A stretch of 64,000 bases of DNA from NCBI GenBank assembly GCA_021846985.1, contig JAJZVX010000004.1, positions 62,001 to 126,000 on the forward strand. Direction: 5' to 3'. Position 1 is the first letter of the stretch; each line of letters opens with the position of its first letter. Positions 43,585 to 52,423 of the stretch are shown one piece after another. The notes beneath the pieces are model-generated. The model saw only the letters and a program-made list of their open reading frames with translations. It ran no database searches and was not told the DNA's origin. A program made the translations under genes and the position numbers. This DNA comes from Acidobacteriota bacterium. GTDB lineage: Bacteria > Acidobacteriota > Terriglobia > Terriglobales > Acidobacteriaceae.

Positions 43585-45612
43585 ATGACCAGGATCTTCG
43601 CTTTACGCGGCGCACTTCTTGCGGCCTTTGCCTGTTGCATCGCACTTCTGCCTGTGGCCGCGGCTGGCGCCGGGCAGCAACCCGGCATACAGGGCCATTA
43701 TCTGACGGTCGACGGCAAGCCCGTTTTTCTCACCGGCGCCAACTACATCCCCTCCACCGGCTGGCTTCCCATCCTGGAAAACTGGGATCCCCAGGCCATT
43801 GACCGCGATATGGCCGCGCTGCACAAGCTGGGCGTGGTGAGCGTGCGCTTTCCACCCCTATGGCCGCTGCTGGAGCCGGAGTACGGCAAGGTGAGCAGCC
43901 AGGAGCTGGACCGGATCAACGAGCTCGTCACCATCGCGCACCGCAACGGCATCAGCGTGACCGTTGGCCCCCTCACCGGCTGGATGTCGGGCGCCACCTT
44001 CATCCCCCCGTGGGCCGACGGCAACATTTTTACCGACAAGAAGATCGTGAAGGGCGAGCAGATGCTGGAAGCGGCGGTTGCCCGCCGGCTCAAGAACAAC
44101 CCCGGCCTCCTGGGCTACGACTTTGGCAACGAGATCAGCGCCATGGCCGGCATGATGCATCTGCGCCCCACGCCCGACCAGACCGAACAGTGGATGGCTG
44201 CCATCTACCAGGCCTTCCACGACGCCGATGCCTCGCATCCCGTCACCAACGGCCTGGGCGGCTTTGGCGGCAGCTTCGATATCACCGCCGTCGGCCAGCA
44301 CTCGGACTACATGTCGGTCCACTACTATCCTTACTTCACCTCGACCCTCCACCAGGATCCCTGGATCGGCCAGCGCACCACGTACGGCGTCGATTACCTG
44401 GTGGCCTATGCCGCCATGACCGGCAAGCCCGTGCTGGTGCAGGAGATCGGCTGCTCGGAAAACTGGGTTCCGGTGAGCGAGATCGGCCAGTTCATGCGCT
44501 TGACGCTGATGAGCGCGTGGGCCCAGGGCGCCGCCGGCTACTTCTGGTGGGGTTCGCACAACATCGACCAGAATTACCATCCGCCGGCGAAGCTGATGGA
44601 TCTGCGCTACTCGATGGACTCGTTCAAGGCGGGCCGCTTCGCCGACCTCGAATACTCGATGGGCCTGCTCCACACCAACAATCAGCCCAAGCCCTACGCG
44701 CTCGAGTACGCGCGCTGGAACGCCGTGATCGCCCATCTTGGCCTGGGCTGGAAGAGCGATCTTCCCGTGGCCTACCTTGTCTTCCCCGAGCATGTGGAGG
44801 GCGGGGCTACGCGCACCACCGAGATGACCGCCTTCACCCTGGCCAAGCAGGCGCACATGGACGTGCGCATGCTGGCCGAAGGCAAGCCCGTTCCGGAAGA
44901 TGCCGCGGCGGTGGTGATTCCGGGCTTCAGCCTGAGCGAGAAGGGCAAGGCCGCCGTGAAGGCATATCTTGGCCGGGGCGGCACGGTTCTGCAGTCGGTG
45001 GCCAACGATTTTTCCGATGCCATCGGCGTGCAGGGCGAGGGTACGGAGACGCCGTCGCCGGTTTTGACCGGCGGCCAGGCCGCGGGACTGTTTTCCATTG
45101 CCGAGCATGTGCGGGTGCATGCGGATGTGAAGCTGCTGAACGCCGTGCCCGCGGAAGGGGCGAAGGTCGAGGTGCTTTTGGGGATTCCCGAACAGACGGC
45201 AGGAGCGAACCGGCGGCACGAGGATGAACAGCTGCGCGGCGTGCTCTTCAGGACGAGCGTGGGCAAGGGAACCTACTACTACCTGGCCGCGAACCTCGAA
45301 GAAGCGCTATCCAGGACGTACAACCCGTGGAGCGAGGACGATGCCAACCTGATCTACTCCGTGCTCCGCGCCCACGGCGATCTCGATATCGACTCCAAAT
45401 ACGTAGAGCTTGCGGTGAAATCGCGCGGCAGCCAGCGTCTTTACCTTCTGCTCAACCACTCCAATCGGCCCCAGGATGTGGTGCTGCGCTCGGCCCACGA
45501 TCTTCGCCTGGCCAACTCGATTACGCATGCCGCGCTGGGCGCGGGCAGGGAGATTTCCATTCACCTGATGCCCGGCGAGGTGCTGGCGGCCGAGCCGGAA
45601 GCAGCGCGCTGA
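43585..45612 (+). CDS. Secreted clan-A glycoside hydrolase (GH5/cellulase-like), multi-domain
   Basis: 675 aa. AGGAG lies nine bases before the ATG. Signal peptide about 1-29 (LLPVAAAGAG). A (beta/alpha)8 domain (about 35-400) has GHYLTVDGKPVFLTGANY at its start, the acid/base pair Asn182-Glu183 in YDFGNEIS and the nucleophile Glu287 in VLVQEIGCS. The GWMSGATFIPPW and HYYPYF loops line the site. The C-terminal part (about 410-675) contains a flavodoxin/GATase-like fold stretch (AAVVIPGFSLSEKGKAAVKAYLGRGG) as in the trimerisation domains of GH42-like proteins, then a beta-sandwich. Substrate class is unclear (beta-mannan, glucan or galactan). Divergent to the GH16 gene. Confidence 0.8.
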   Translation: MTRIFALRGALLAAFACCIALLPVAAAGAGQQPGIQGHYLTVDGKPVFLTGANYIPSTGWLPILENWDPQAIDRDMAALHKLGVVSVRFPPLWPLLEPEYGKVSSQELDRINELVTIAHRNGISVTVGPLTGWMSGATFIPPWADGNIFTDKKIVKGEQMLEAAVARRLKNNPGLLGYDFGNEISAMAGMMHLRPTPDQTEQWMAAIYQAFHDADASHPVTNGLGGFGGSFDITAVGQHSDYMSVHYYPYFTSTLHQDPWIGQRTTYGVDYLVAYAAMTGKPVLVQEIGCSENWVPVSEIGQFMRLTLMSAWAQGAAGYFWWGSHNIDQNYHPPAKLMDLRYSMDSFKAGRFADLEYSMGLLHTNNQPKPYALEYARWNAVIAHLGLGWKSDLPVAYLVFPEHVEGGATRTTEMTAFTLAKQAHMDVRMLAEGKPVPEDAAAVVIPGFSLSEKGKAAVKAYLGRGGTVLQSVANDFSDAIGVQGEGTETPSPVLTGGQAAGLFSIAEHVRVHADVKLLNAVPAEGAKVEVLLGIPEQTAGANRRHEDEQLRGVLFRTSVGKGTYYYLAANLEEALSRTYNPWSEDDANLIYSVLRAHGDLDIDSKYVELAVKSRGSQRLYLLLNHSNRPQDVVLRSAHDLRLANSITHAALGAGREISIHLMPGEVLAAEPEAAR

Positions 45613-45629
45613 CGCGGCAGCGAATCAGG

Positions 45630-45672
45630 AAAAGCAAAGCGGCGCTGCCCATCGGCGCGCCGCTTTGCTTTT
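45630..45672. terminator. Bidirectional terminator between clan-A hydrolase and malQ
   Basis: Perfect 16-bp stem AAAAGCAAAGCGGCGC (45630-45645) / GCGCCGCTTTGCTTTT (45657-45672) with an 11-base loop. A-run before and T-run after make it effective in both directions between the convergent genes. Confidence 0.92.
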
Positions 45673-45774
45673 GGGCGCGCCGGCCGGAGTTTCATCCGTG
45701 CGGGCAAGGAAACGCGCGACTTCCCTCTGCGCTTGAGCCATCCGCGGCAGGACGCGCTGCGCCGGGCCGTCTCG

Positions 45775-47364
45775 TCAAGGGCGCGGCAACGGCGGGTCAT
45801 CCTCCGCAAGCGGAGGAGACGATTGCGCCCAGGCGCCAAGCGGGTCGTTGTCGCGGTCGGTAACCAGCGCAAGCGCGGCCAGGCGCGCGGCCAATGGTTC
45901 GGTCCATGCGCCCTCGGCGACACGCCAGCTCCAGTTGCCGGCGGGAACAGCGGGCGTGTTCATGCGGGCCTCGGCGCCCAGTTCAAGCAGGTCCTGGGCC
46001 GGGATGACGGCGAGTTGAGCCACGCTGGCGTGGGTGGCGCGGATGAGAGGCCAGGCGGGGCGGGCAAGCCCGTCGCGAACGGGGAGCGGGCCGGCAAGGG
46101 CTTCCACGGCGCAGCGTTCCTCCTCCGAGGCCGTGTCCCACCAGCCCTGCGTGGTGGCGTTGTCGTGCGTGCCGGTATAGGCCACAGTGGCGGGCGCAAA
46201 GCGGTGGGGCAGATGGATGTGCGCGCCCGCATTGCCGAAGCCGAATTGAAGAACCTTCATGCTGGGCAGGCCCAAATCGAGGCGCAGGGCATCGACCTCC
46301 GGGGTAATCACGCCCAGGTCTTCGGCAATCAGCGGCTGCGGTCCCAGCGCAGATGCAAGCGCGCCGAACAGTGCGCGTCCCGGAGCCTTGATCCACTGGC
46401 CGTTGACGGCTGTCTCTTCCCCGGCGGGGATGGACCAGTAAGCCTCGAAGCCGCGGAAGTGGTCGAGACGCACCATGTCGTAGAGCTGGGAAGAGCGGCG
46501 CATGCGGTCGATCCACCAGTCAAAACCGCGGGCGGCAAGCACATCCCAGCGGTAGAGGGGATTGCCCCAGCGCTGTCCGGTGGCGGAAAAGTAGTCGGGC
46601 GGGACACCGGCAATGTGGATAGGCCTGAACTCCGCGTCGAGCTCGAAGAGGACGGGGTGGGTCCACACATCGGCCGAGTCCATGTTCACAAAGATGGCCA
46701 CGTCACCCATGATGCGGATGGCGCGGCGCGCGGCAGACGCGCGGAGCCGATTCCACTGCAAGGAGAAGGCAAACTGCAGGGCCTTCTCCTGGTCGAGGGC
46801 GCGGGCATGGCAGTGAACCATCTGGGCCAGCGCATCGGGATGGCGGGCGCGGATCGCCTGGGGCCACTGGTTCCATGCGCCGGTTCCGTATTGGCGGCGC
46901 AGCTCGGCGTAAAGGGCGTAGTCGTTGAGCCAGGCGGTCTGATCGCGGCAGAAGTGCTGGAACCGCGCCCACTGCGCGGCCAGGGCGGGCTGGGAAGGGC
47001 CGCGATCGAGGAAGGCCCCGGCGGCTTCGTACAGCAGCGGCAGTTTCACCTTCTCGACGAGATCGAAGTCCACGGCGGAAGCAGCGGCGGGGAGAAGATC
47101 CAGACGGGCGGCATCGATCCATCCCCATGCGGCCAGGAGTTCCAGGCTGACGAGCAGGGGATTGCCCGCAAAGGCGGAAGTGCCGGCGTAAGGCGAGTTG
47201 CCGAAGCCTGTAGGACTGAGAGGCAGAACCTGCCAGACGTGCTGGCGGGCCTGGGCAAGAAAGTCGAGGAAGCGGTAAGCCGCCGGGCCAAGGTCGCCAA
47301 TGCCGCCGCGCGAGGGGAGCGAAGTAATGTGGAGAAGAACTCCGGAGGAACGTTGAAACTCCAT
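45775..47364 (-). CDS. malQ: 4-alpha-glucanotransferase
   Basis: 529 aa GH77 enzyme that moves maltosyl/glucan chains in maltodextrin and glycogen metabolism in the cytoplasm. The family N-terminus RSSGVLLHITSLPSRGGIGDLG is read over two blocks, then WQVLPLSPTGFGNSPYAGTSAF. The catalytic Asp lies in VRLDHFRGFEAYW, the acid/base in LIAEDLGVITPEV, and the third Asp in TGTHDNATTQGWW. All match the CAZy GH77 pattern. Length is typical. A DHH phosphoesterase gene is 90 bases upstream on the same strand; function link not evident. Confidence 0.95.
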   Translation of the reverse strand: MEFQRSSGVLLHITSLPSRGGIGDLGPAAYRFLDFLAQARQHVWQVLPLSPTGFGNSPYAGTSAFAGNPLLVSLELLAAWGWIDAARLDLLPAAASAVDFDLVEKVKLPLLYEAAGAFLDRGPSQPALAAQWARFQHFCRDQTAWLNDYALYAELRRQYGTGAWNQWPQAIRARHPDALAQMVHCHARALDQEKALQFAFSLQWNRLRASAARRAIRIMGDVAIFVNMDSADVWTHPVLFELDAEFRPIHIAGVPPDYFSATGQRWGNPLYRWDVLAARGFDWWIDRMRRSSQLYDMVRLDHFRGFEAYWSIPAGEETAVNGQWIKAPGRALFGALASALGPQPLIAEDLGVITPEVDALRLDLGLPSMKVLQFGFGNAGAHIHLPHRFAPATVAYTGTHDNATTQGWWDTASEEERCAVEALAGPLPVRDGLARPAWPLIRATHASVAQLAVIPAQDLLELGAEARMNTPAVPAGNWSWRVAEGAWTEPLAARLAALALVTDRDNDPLGAWAQSSPPLAEDDPPLPRP

Positions 47365-47454
47365 AGGTCGATTATCGTGGACGGGAGCGGGGCGGCAAGG
47401 CTGCCGGCCGGCGCGCGCGAGGGGTTCTGAAGAATCGGCGAGGCTTCCCCGCTC

Positions 47455-48444
47455 TCACGCCAGCGGGTTCTTCGCCCGCAGTTCCGCCACGATCTCTGCC
47501 GCCGCGGCCCGCGCCCGCTCTTCCTGGTCCGGCGGAAAGCTGATGGCGCCCACCCGCGCGTGTCCTCCGCCGCCGTAGCGCTCGCACACTTTGGCCAGGT
47601 TCACCATCCTTGCCGGATCGGCCTTTGTCCACGGATTCGACCCCACCGACACCTTTGTCCGGAAACTCGATTTCGACAGCCCGATCGAGTAAGTGGCTCG
47701 GGGATGCAGGTAGTAGGGGATGAACTTGTTGTATCCCTCCAGCGGACGGTCCGTGATGTCGAAAAAGATGGTTCCGTCGCGCTCTGCCGCGCGGCTCCCG
47801 ATCAGCTCGATTGCCCCTTGATGCCGCTCCAGCAGCGGCGGCAACAGCCCTGCCACAAATGGCTGCGCCAGCACCTCGGCCAGCGGCATTGCCGTCAGCA
47901 GCGGAATCAGGCGCGGAATGAACTCCGGATCCTGCGTCGCCTCAATGATCAACGTCAGCTTCATGGCCGGCGCCGGCATCTCCACCGCCTGCTCCGGGCT
48001 ATCGTACCGCGCGCCGTCCACGATGTCCGCCCAGCGGATCAACTCCTCGAGCGGTTTGGTGTTGAAGCCGAACTGCGTTGCCGCGATATGCGCCAGGTAG
48101 CCGGTGCAGGAGGTGTAACCCGTATCCAGAAATTTGCGCCGGCCGCAGGCCGCATCCTGCTTGCAGGCGAGATAGTGCTGCCGGTCCTCTGGCGTTAGAA
48201 ATGCCGACTGGTGGTGATCGAACCACCAAGTGATCCGCGGCGAGGTCGAGTATTTGAAATCCACAATCGCGTTCTCGTCGCCCGTGAACGCCGCCTCGTC
48301 AAACAGCGCGCCGGCGCGATGCACTAGCCCGTGATACTCGTAGGTCGCTCCCGCCGCAACGCACTCCCGGTGGAAACGCGTAAACAGCGAGGCAGAGCAG
48401 GCGCCGTCAAAACACTTGTCGTGATAAAAGACACAAACCCGCAA
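47455..48444 (-). CDS. DHH/DHHA1 family phosphoesterase
   Basis: 329 aa with a TTG start (GAGGA about ten bases upstream; no in-frame ATG gives the N-terminus). Metal-binding pattern: VFYHDKCFDGACSA at the start, VDFKYS, then the DHH motif in WWFDHHQSAFL, and WADIVDGARYD. The C-terminal DHHA1 part has RYGGGGHARVGAISFP. This is the oligoribonuclease NrnA/RecJ-like superfamily. Here it resembles stand-alone acidobacterial and deltaproteobacterial members of unknown substrate (phosphodiester, cyclic dinucleotide breakdown product, or pyrophosphate-like). Cytoplasmic. Confidence 0.86.
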   Translation of the reverse strand: MRVCVFYHDKCFDGACSASLFTRFHRECVAAGATYEYHGLVHRAGALFDEAAFTGDENAIVDFKYSTSPRITWWFDHHQSAFLTPEDRQHYLACKQDAACGRRKFLDTGYTSCTGYLAHIAATQFGFNTKPLEELIRWADIVDGARYDSPEQAVEMPAPAMKLTLIIEATQDPEFIPRLIPLLTAMPLAEVLAQPFVAGLLPPLLERHQGAIELIGSRAAERDGTIFFDITDRPLEGYNKFIPYYLHPRATYSIGLSKSSFRTKVSVGSNPWTKADPARMVNLAKVCERYGGGGHARVGAISFPPDQEERARAAAAEIVAELRAKNPLA

Positions 48445-48715
48445 ATTTGGCCATCCTCTGCATCAGAAAATTCCAGGCTCCCCATGGAAAGGTCGCCGAG
48501 CCGGAACTGTTAAGAATCAAGGCAAGAGCCGTTTGTGTCAAGGCGTGCGGATGCGGAAATCGCTCCTCGCGTACCGCATTTCCAGACAATTCCCGTTCCT
48601 GCGTCCGCGGTTTTTTCCCTGCCGCCCTGCCTGGAACTCTCCCCTCCCCGGCCGCGTAAGGTATCTTTACCTTCTGTAATCAGCTTTTGCCAATCCACAC
48701 TCGCAAGGAGGCTCC

Positions 48716-49858
48716 ATGGAGCCGGAGTTTCAGCCCCAGCCGCCCGCATCCCACCCCGCTCCATCCGCTCCGGCGCCCGGTCTGCCCGCTCTCACCCCCG
48801 ATCCGTGGGAAACCCGCGCCGTGCGCTGGATCTTCCTCGGGAGCCAGGGCTTGCGCTCCGGCTGGTCGGTGCTGGCTTTCGCGGTGGTGTTCTTCTTCTT
48901 CATCGGCATCTTCGGATTCATCTTTCTGAAGCTGCACCTGATGGACCTCAAGACCGATTTCACGCCTCACCGGGCCTTGTGCAGCGAGCTATCCTCCTTT
49001 CTTGCCCTCTTGGTCACGGCCTCCATCGCCGCCCTGGCCGAGCGGCGGCGGACTCTCATGGCGTATTACCTGCGCGGCCCCCGGGGCGCGTTCCACTTCC
49101 TCGGCGGCCTGGCGGCGGGCTTTGCCGCCCTTTCCGCGCTGGTGGGCGCCATGACCTGGGGCCACTGGCTGCACTTTGGGCCCGCCGCCATCTCCGGCGC
49201 GGCCGCGGCCCGCTGCGGCGCTCTCTGGGGCGCGGCTTTTCTTCTTGTCGGCTGCGTGGAGGAAGGCCAGTTCCGCTGCTACTTCCAGTTCACGCTGACC
49301 CGCGGCATCAACTTCTGGTGGGCGGCGGGAACCGTCGCCGCGGTCTGTACGCTGGTTCTCGCGGTTCCCCACAACAACGGCGCGGCCGGAGTTTGCCTGC
49401 TGGCGCTGCTCGGTCTGGGTCCCTGCCTGCTGCTGCACATCAAAAAAGTTCCGGACGCCTCTTTCTGGCAGGCGGCCTGGGTCACCTCCACGATCTTCGG
49501 CGCGGTGCATACCTTCAACAAGGGCGAGGGCTGGGTGGGCATCTTCGCCGCCGCCGCCATGGGCGTCGTCTTCTGCGTCAGCATCCGCCTCACCGGCTCG
49601 GCCTGGTGGGCAATCGGCTGCCACGCCGCCTGGGACTGGGCGCAAACCTTCTTTTACGGCACCGCCGACAGCGGCCTACAGCCCGAGGGCCATCTCTTCA
49701 CCACCAGCCCCGCCGGCAACCCGCTGTGGAGCGGCGGCTCGGCCGGTCCCGAAGGCAGCCTGCTGGTTCTGGGCGCGATCCTGTTCCTGCTGGCGCTCCT
49801 GCTGGTGTTCTATGGCGGCAAGCAAGCCGCCGGCACAGCCGCGCCGGCCGCCGGGTAA
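48716..49858 (+). CDS. CPBP family intramembrane metalloprotease
   Basis: 380 aa. AAGGAGG lies right before the ATG. A Pro-rich N-terminal tail (about 1-30) precedes at least eight hydrophobic segments. Motifs of the CPBP (Abi/CAAX-protease) family are present: EEGQFRCYFQF (E-E-x3-R, about residue 180), FGAVHTFN (F-x3-H, about 262) and HAAWDW (about 302). They form the zinc site. Roles in the family range from prenyl-protein processing to bacteriocin immunity. This gene sits 81 bases upstream of the penicillin acylase-like gene and starts a co-directional run that also contains ispA. Confidence 0.83.
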   Translation: MEPEFQPQPPASHPAPSAPAPGLPALTPDPWETRAVRWIFLGSQGLRSGWSVLAFAVVFFFFIGIFGFIFLKLHLMDLKTDFTPHRALCSELSSFLALLVTASIAALAERRRTLMAYYLRGPRGAFHFLGGLAAGFAALSALVGAMTWGHWLHFGPAAISGAAAARCGALWGAAFLLVGCVEEGQFRCYFQFTLTRGINFWWAAGTVAAVCTLVLAVPHNNGAAGVCLLALLGLGPCLLLHIKKVPDASFWQAAWVTSTIFGAVHTFNKGEGWVGIFAAAAMGVVFCVSIRLTGSAWWAIGCHAAWDWAQTFFYGTADSGLQPEGHLFTTSPAGNPLWSGGSAGPEGSLLVLGAILFLLALLLVFYGGKQAAGTAAPAAG

Positions 49859-49939
49859 ACGCCCGCGCGCCGCCGAACCCCGTCGCCCGATCCGGCGGCA
49901 CATCCTGCCTGTTTTCCGGGATTATTCTGTTCATAGCCG

Positions 49940-52423
49940 ATGCCCAACGACGACTCTGCCACTCCCGCGCCTGTTTCTTTCGCCGCCTCGCAGCCAGGCA
50001 ATCGCAAGAGCCGCCGCTTGCGCATTCTTCTCTGGACGCTCGCCGGCGCCGCCGCCCTGCTTGTGCTGGCTGCCTGCACCGGCGCGCTCTGGCTGCGCTC
50101 CGCCGCCAAAGCAGCGCTCCCGGTCCTCGACGGCGACCTCCATTTACCCGGCCTCTCCGCCCCAGTGCTTGTCCGCCGCGACGCCCACGGCGTGCCCCAC
50201 ATGCAGGCCGCGTCCGAACACGATCTCTTCTTTGCCCAGGGCTACGTGACCGCGCAGGACCGCCTCTGGCAGATGGATGCCTTCCGCCGCAACGCCAACG
50301 GCGAACTGGCCGCGATCATGGGCCCATCCCTTGTTCGCCACGACAAAGCCCAGCGCGTCCTCCAGTTCCGCAACACGGCCAGGCGCATCTACGCCAACCT
50401 TTCGCGGCAAGACCGGGCCCGGCTCGACGCCTACTCGAGCGGCGTCAATCTCTTCATCGCACAACATGCCGATTCCCTGCCGCCCGAGTTCAAACTGCTG
50501 ATGTACCGGCCCGCGCCGTGGAGCGGCGTGGACTCGCTCTCCATCGGCATGATGATGGTGGAGATGCTCGACACCCATTGGTACGCCAAACTCGGCCGTG
50601 AGCGCATCGCCGCCGATCTGCACAATCCCCGCCTGGAAGCGGATCTTTACCCGGTGGGCTCATGGCGCGACCATCCGCCCACCGGCCTGGCTGCCAACCT
50701 CGGCCAGCCGCATCACACGCCGCCGCCCAGTGACGACTCCGACGACGACGATGACCGCACCCAGGCCGCTGCCGTGCCCCCGGCCGAGAACCTGGGCGTC
50801 CTTCGCAGTCTCCTCGGCCTGCCCGCCGGCGCCGGATGCGCGCCCGGCTCCAACAACTGGGTCATCTCCGGGGCGCACACCGCCAGCGGCAAGCCCCTGC
50901 TTGCGAACGACATGCACCTGGGCCTGACCGAGCCCAACATCTGGTATATGGCCGATCTCAGCGCTCCAGGCTTCCACGCCGCCGGAGTCACGCTCCCCGG
51001 CATGCCTTTTGTCATCGCCGGCCACAACGAGCACGTGGCCTGGGGTTTTACGGCGCTTTATGCCGACGTGCAGGATCTCTACATCGAGAAACTCGACGGC
51101 AAGGGCAACTACCAGGCTGCGGACGGCTCGTGGAAGCCGCTGCAGACCGACCGCGAGCGGATTCGCGTGCGCGGGGGCCACGATGTGACGGTCGATGTCG
51201 AGTTCACGGCTCACGGTCCGCTGCTGAATCCGATTCTGAAGGGCGAAAAGCTGCCCATCGCCCTGCAGTGGACGCTCTACGATCCATCGCTGAACGCGCT
51301 TCCGCTCTACGAGCTCGATACCGCATCGAACTGGCAGGAGTTTTCTGCCGCGCTCGCCACCTGGGCCTGGCCCACGCAAAACGTCGTCTATGCCGACGAC
51401 CAGGGCCACATCGCTTATCATGCCATCGGCCGCGTTCCGCTGCGCCCCGCCGGCCTGCAGGGCGTGCCCATTCGCGATCGCGCGCACGAGTGGCAGGGCT
51501 ACATTCCCTTCGACCAGATGCCCAGCCAGTTCGATCCGCCCTCGGGCTTTCTGGCCACCGCCAACTCCCGGGTGACCACCGACTCATCACCGTTCCGGCT
51601 TTCGCTGGAGTGGGCCGACCCCTATCGCATCGAGCGCATTTACAAGGCGCTGCAGGGGCGCGATCATTTGAAGCCCGCCGACATGCTCGCCGTGCAGACC
51701 GACATCTACAGCGAGGTCGATCAGGAGATGGGCTATCGCTTTGCCTACGCCATCGACCACACGCCCGGGACGGACGCGCGGCTGGCCCGGGCCGCGGACC
51801 TGATGCGCAGTTGGGACGGGCGCCTGACCACCGACTCCGCGGCCGCCTCTCTCGTCACCCAGACCCGCAAGGCTCTGTGGCCGCTGATCCTCAAGCCGCG
51901 GCTCGGCAAGGACGCCAGGGAGTACGATTGGTCCGAGTCCAACTTTGCCGAGGAAGAGATCGTGATGCACGCCAAGCCTGCATGGCTCCCCAAGGGCTAC
52001 AAGAACTGGGACGCACTGCTGACCGAAGCCGTGCGCAGAGGCATGCAGGACGGCGCGGCTCCCGGCGAGGTGGACCGCTGGACGTACGGAAGCTGGCATG
52101 TGGTTGACATCGAGCATCCCCTGGCCAAATTCCTGCCCTTCCTTGGCCGCATCGCCGGAACCGGGCCCCTGCCGCTCAGCGGCGACACCACCACCGTGAA
52201 GCAGGTGGGCCGCACCTTTGGCCCCTCGCAGCGCTTCACCATGGACTGGAGCGACATCGACGGCTCAACCGAGAACATTGTTTTGGGCGAGAGCGGCAAC
52301 CCCTTCAGCCCCTACTTCCGCGACCAGTGGAGCGACTACTATAACGGAAAGACCTTTGCTTTGCCCTTTACTCCCGCGGCGGTGACCGGGCAGACGCGCC
52401 ACACGCTGCGCCTTCTGCCATGA
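49940..52423 (+). CDS. Penicillin acylase (S45) family protein
   Basis: 827 aa Ntn-hydrolase. Arg-rich N-terminus and one hydrophobic segment (about 28-53, ending near LAAC) suggest export. The alpha part (about 60-285) has DAHGVPHMQAASEHDLFFAQGYVTAQDR over standard blocks. The catalytic beta part begins at Ser304 after the cleavage-site Gly (GSNNWVISG), the N-terminal nucleophile. LANDMHLGLTEPNIWY and GFTALYADVQDLY follow, as in the family. An acidic stretch DDSDDDDDR (about 265-273) lies in the spacer before the beta part. Family members cleave amides such as acyl-homoserine lactones or penicillins; the substrate is unknown. Stop overlaps the next gene by ATGA. Confidence 0.88.
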   Translation: MPNDDSATPAPVSFAASQPGNRKSRRLRILLWTLAGAAALLVLAACTGALWLRSAAKAALPVLDGDLHLPGLSAPVLVRRDAHGVPHMQAASEHDLFFAQGYVTAQDRLWQMDAFRRNANGELAAIMGPSLVRHDKAQRVLQFRNTARRIYANLSRQDRARLDAYSSGVNLFIAQHADSLPPEFKLLMYRPAPWSGVDSLSIGMMMVEMLDTHWYAKLGRERIAADLHNPRLEADLYPVGSWRDHPPTGLAANLGQPHHTPPPSDDSDDDDDRTQAAAVPPAENLGVLRSLLGLPAGAGCAPGSNNWVISGAHTASGKPLLANDMHLGLTEPNIWYMADLSAPGFHAAGVTLPGMPFVIAGHNEHVAWGFTALYADVQDLYIEKLDGKGNYQAADGSWKPLQTDRERIRVRGGHDVTVDVEFTAHGPLLNPILKGEKLPIALQWTLYDPSLNALPLYELDTASNWQEFSAALATWAWPTQNVVYADDQGHIAYHAIGRVPLRPAGLQGVPIRDRAHEWQGYIPFDQMPSQFDPPSGFLATANSRVTTDSSPFRLSLEWADPYRIERIYKALQGRDHLKPADMLAVQTDIYSEVDQEMGYRFAYAIDHTPGTDARLARAADLMRSWDGRLTTDSAAASLVTQTRKALWPLILKPRLGKDAREYDWSESNFAEEEIVMHAKPAWLPKGYKNWDALLTEAVRRGMQDGAAPGEVDRWTYGSWHVVDIEHPLAKFLPFLGRIAGTGPLPLSGDTTTVKQVGRTFGPSQRFTMDWSDIDGSTENIVLGESGNPFSPYFRDQWSDYYNGKTFALPFTPAAVTGQTRHTLRLLP

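Noticed and set aside
45733..47430. 565-codon + strand frame
   Set aside because: Antisense to malQ with all GH77 residues present.
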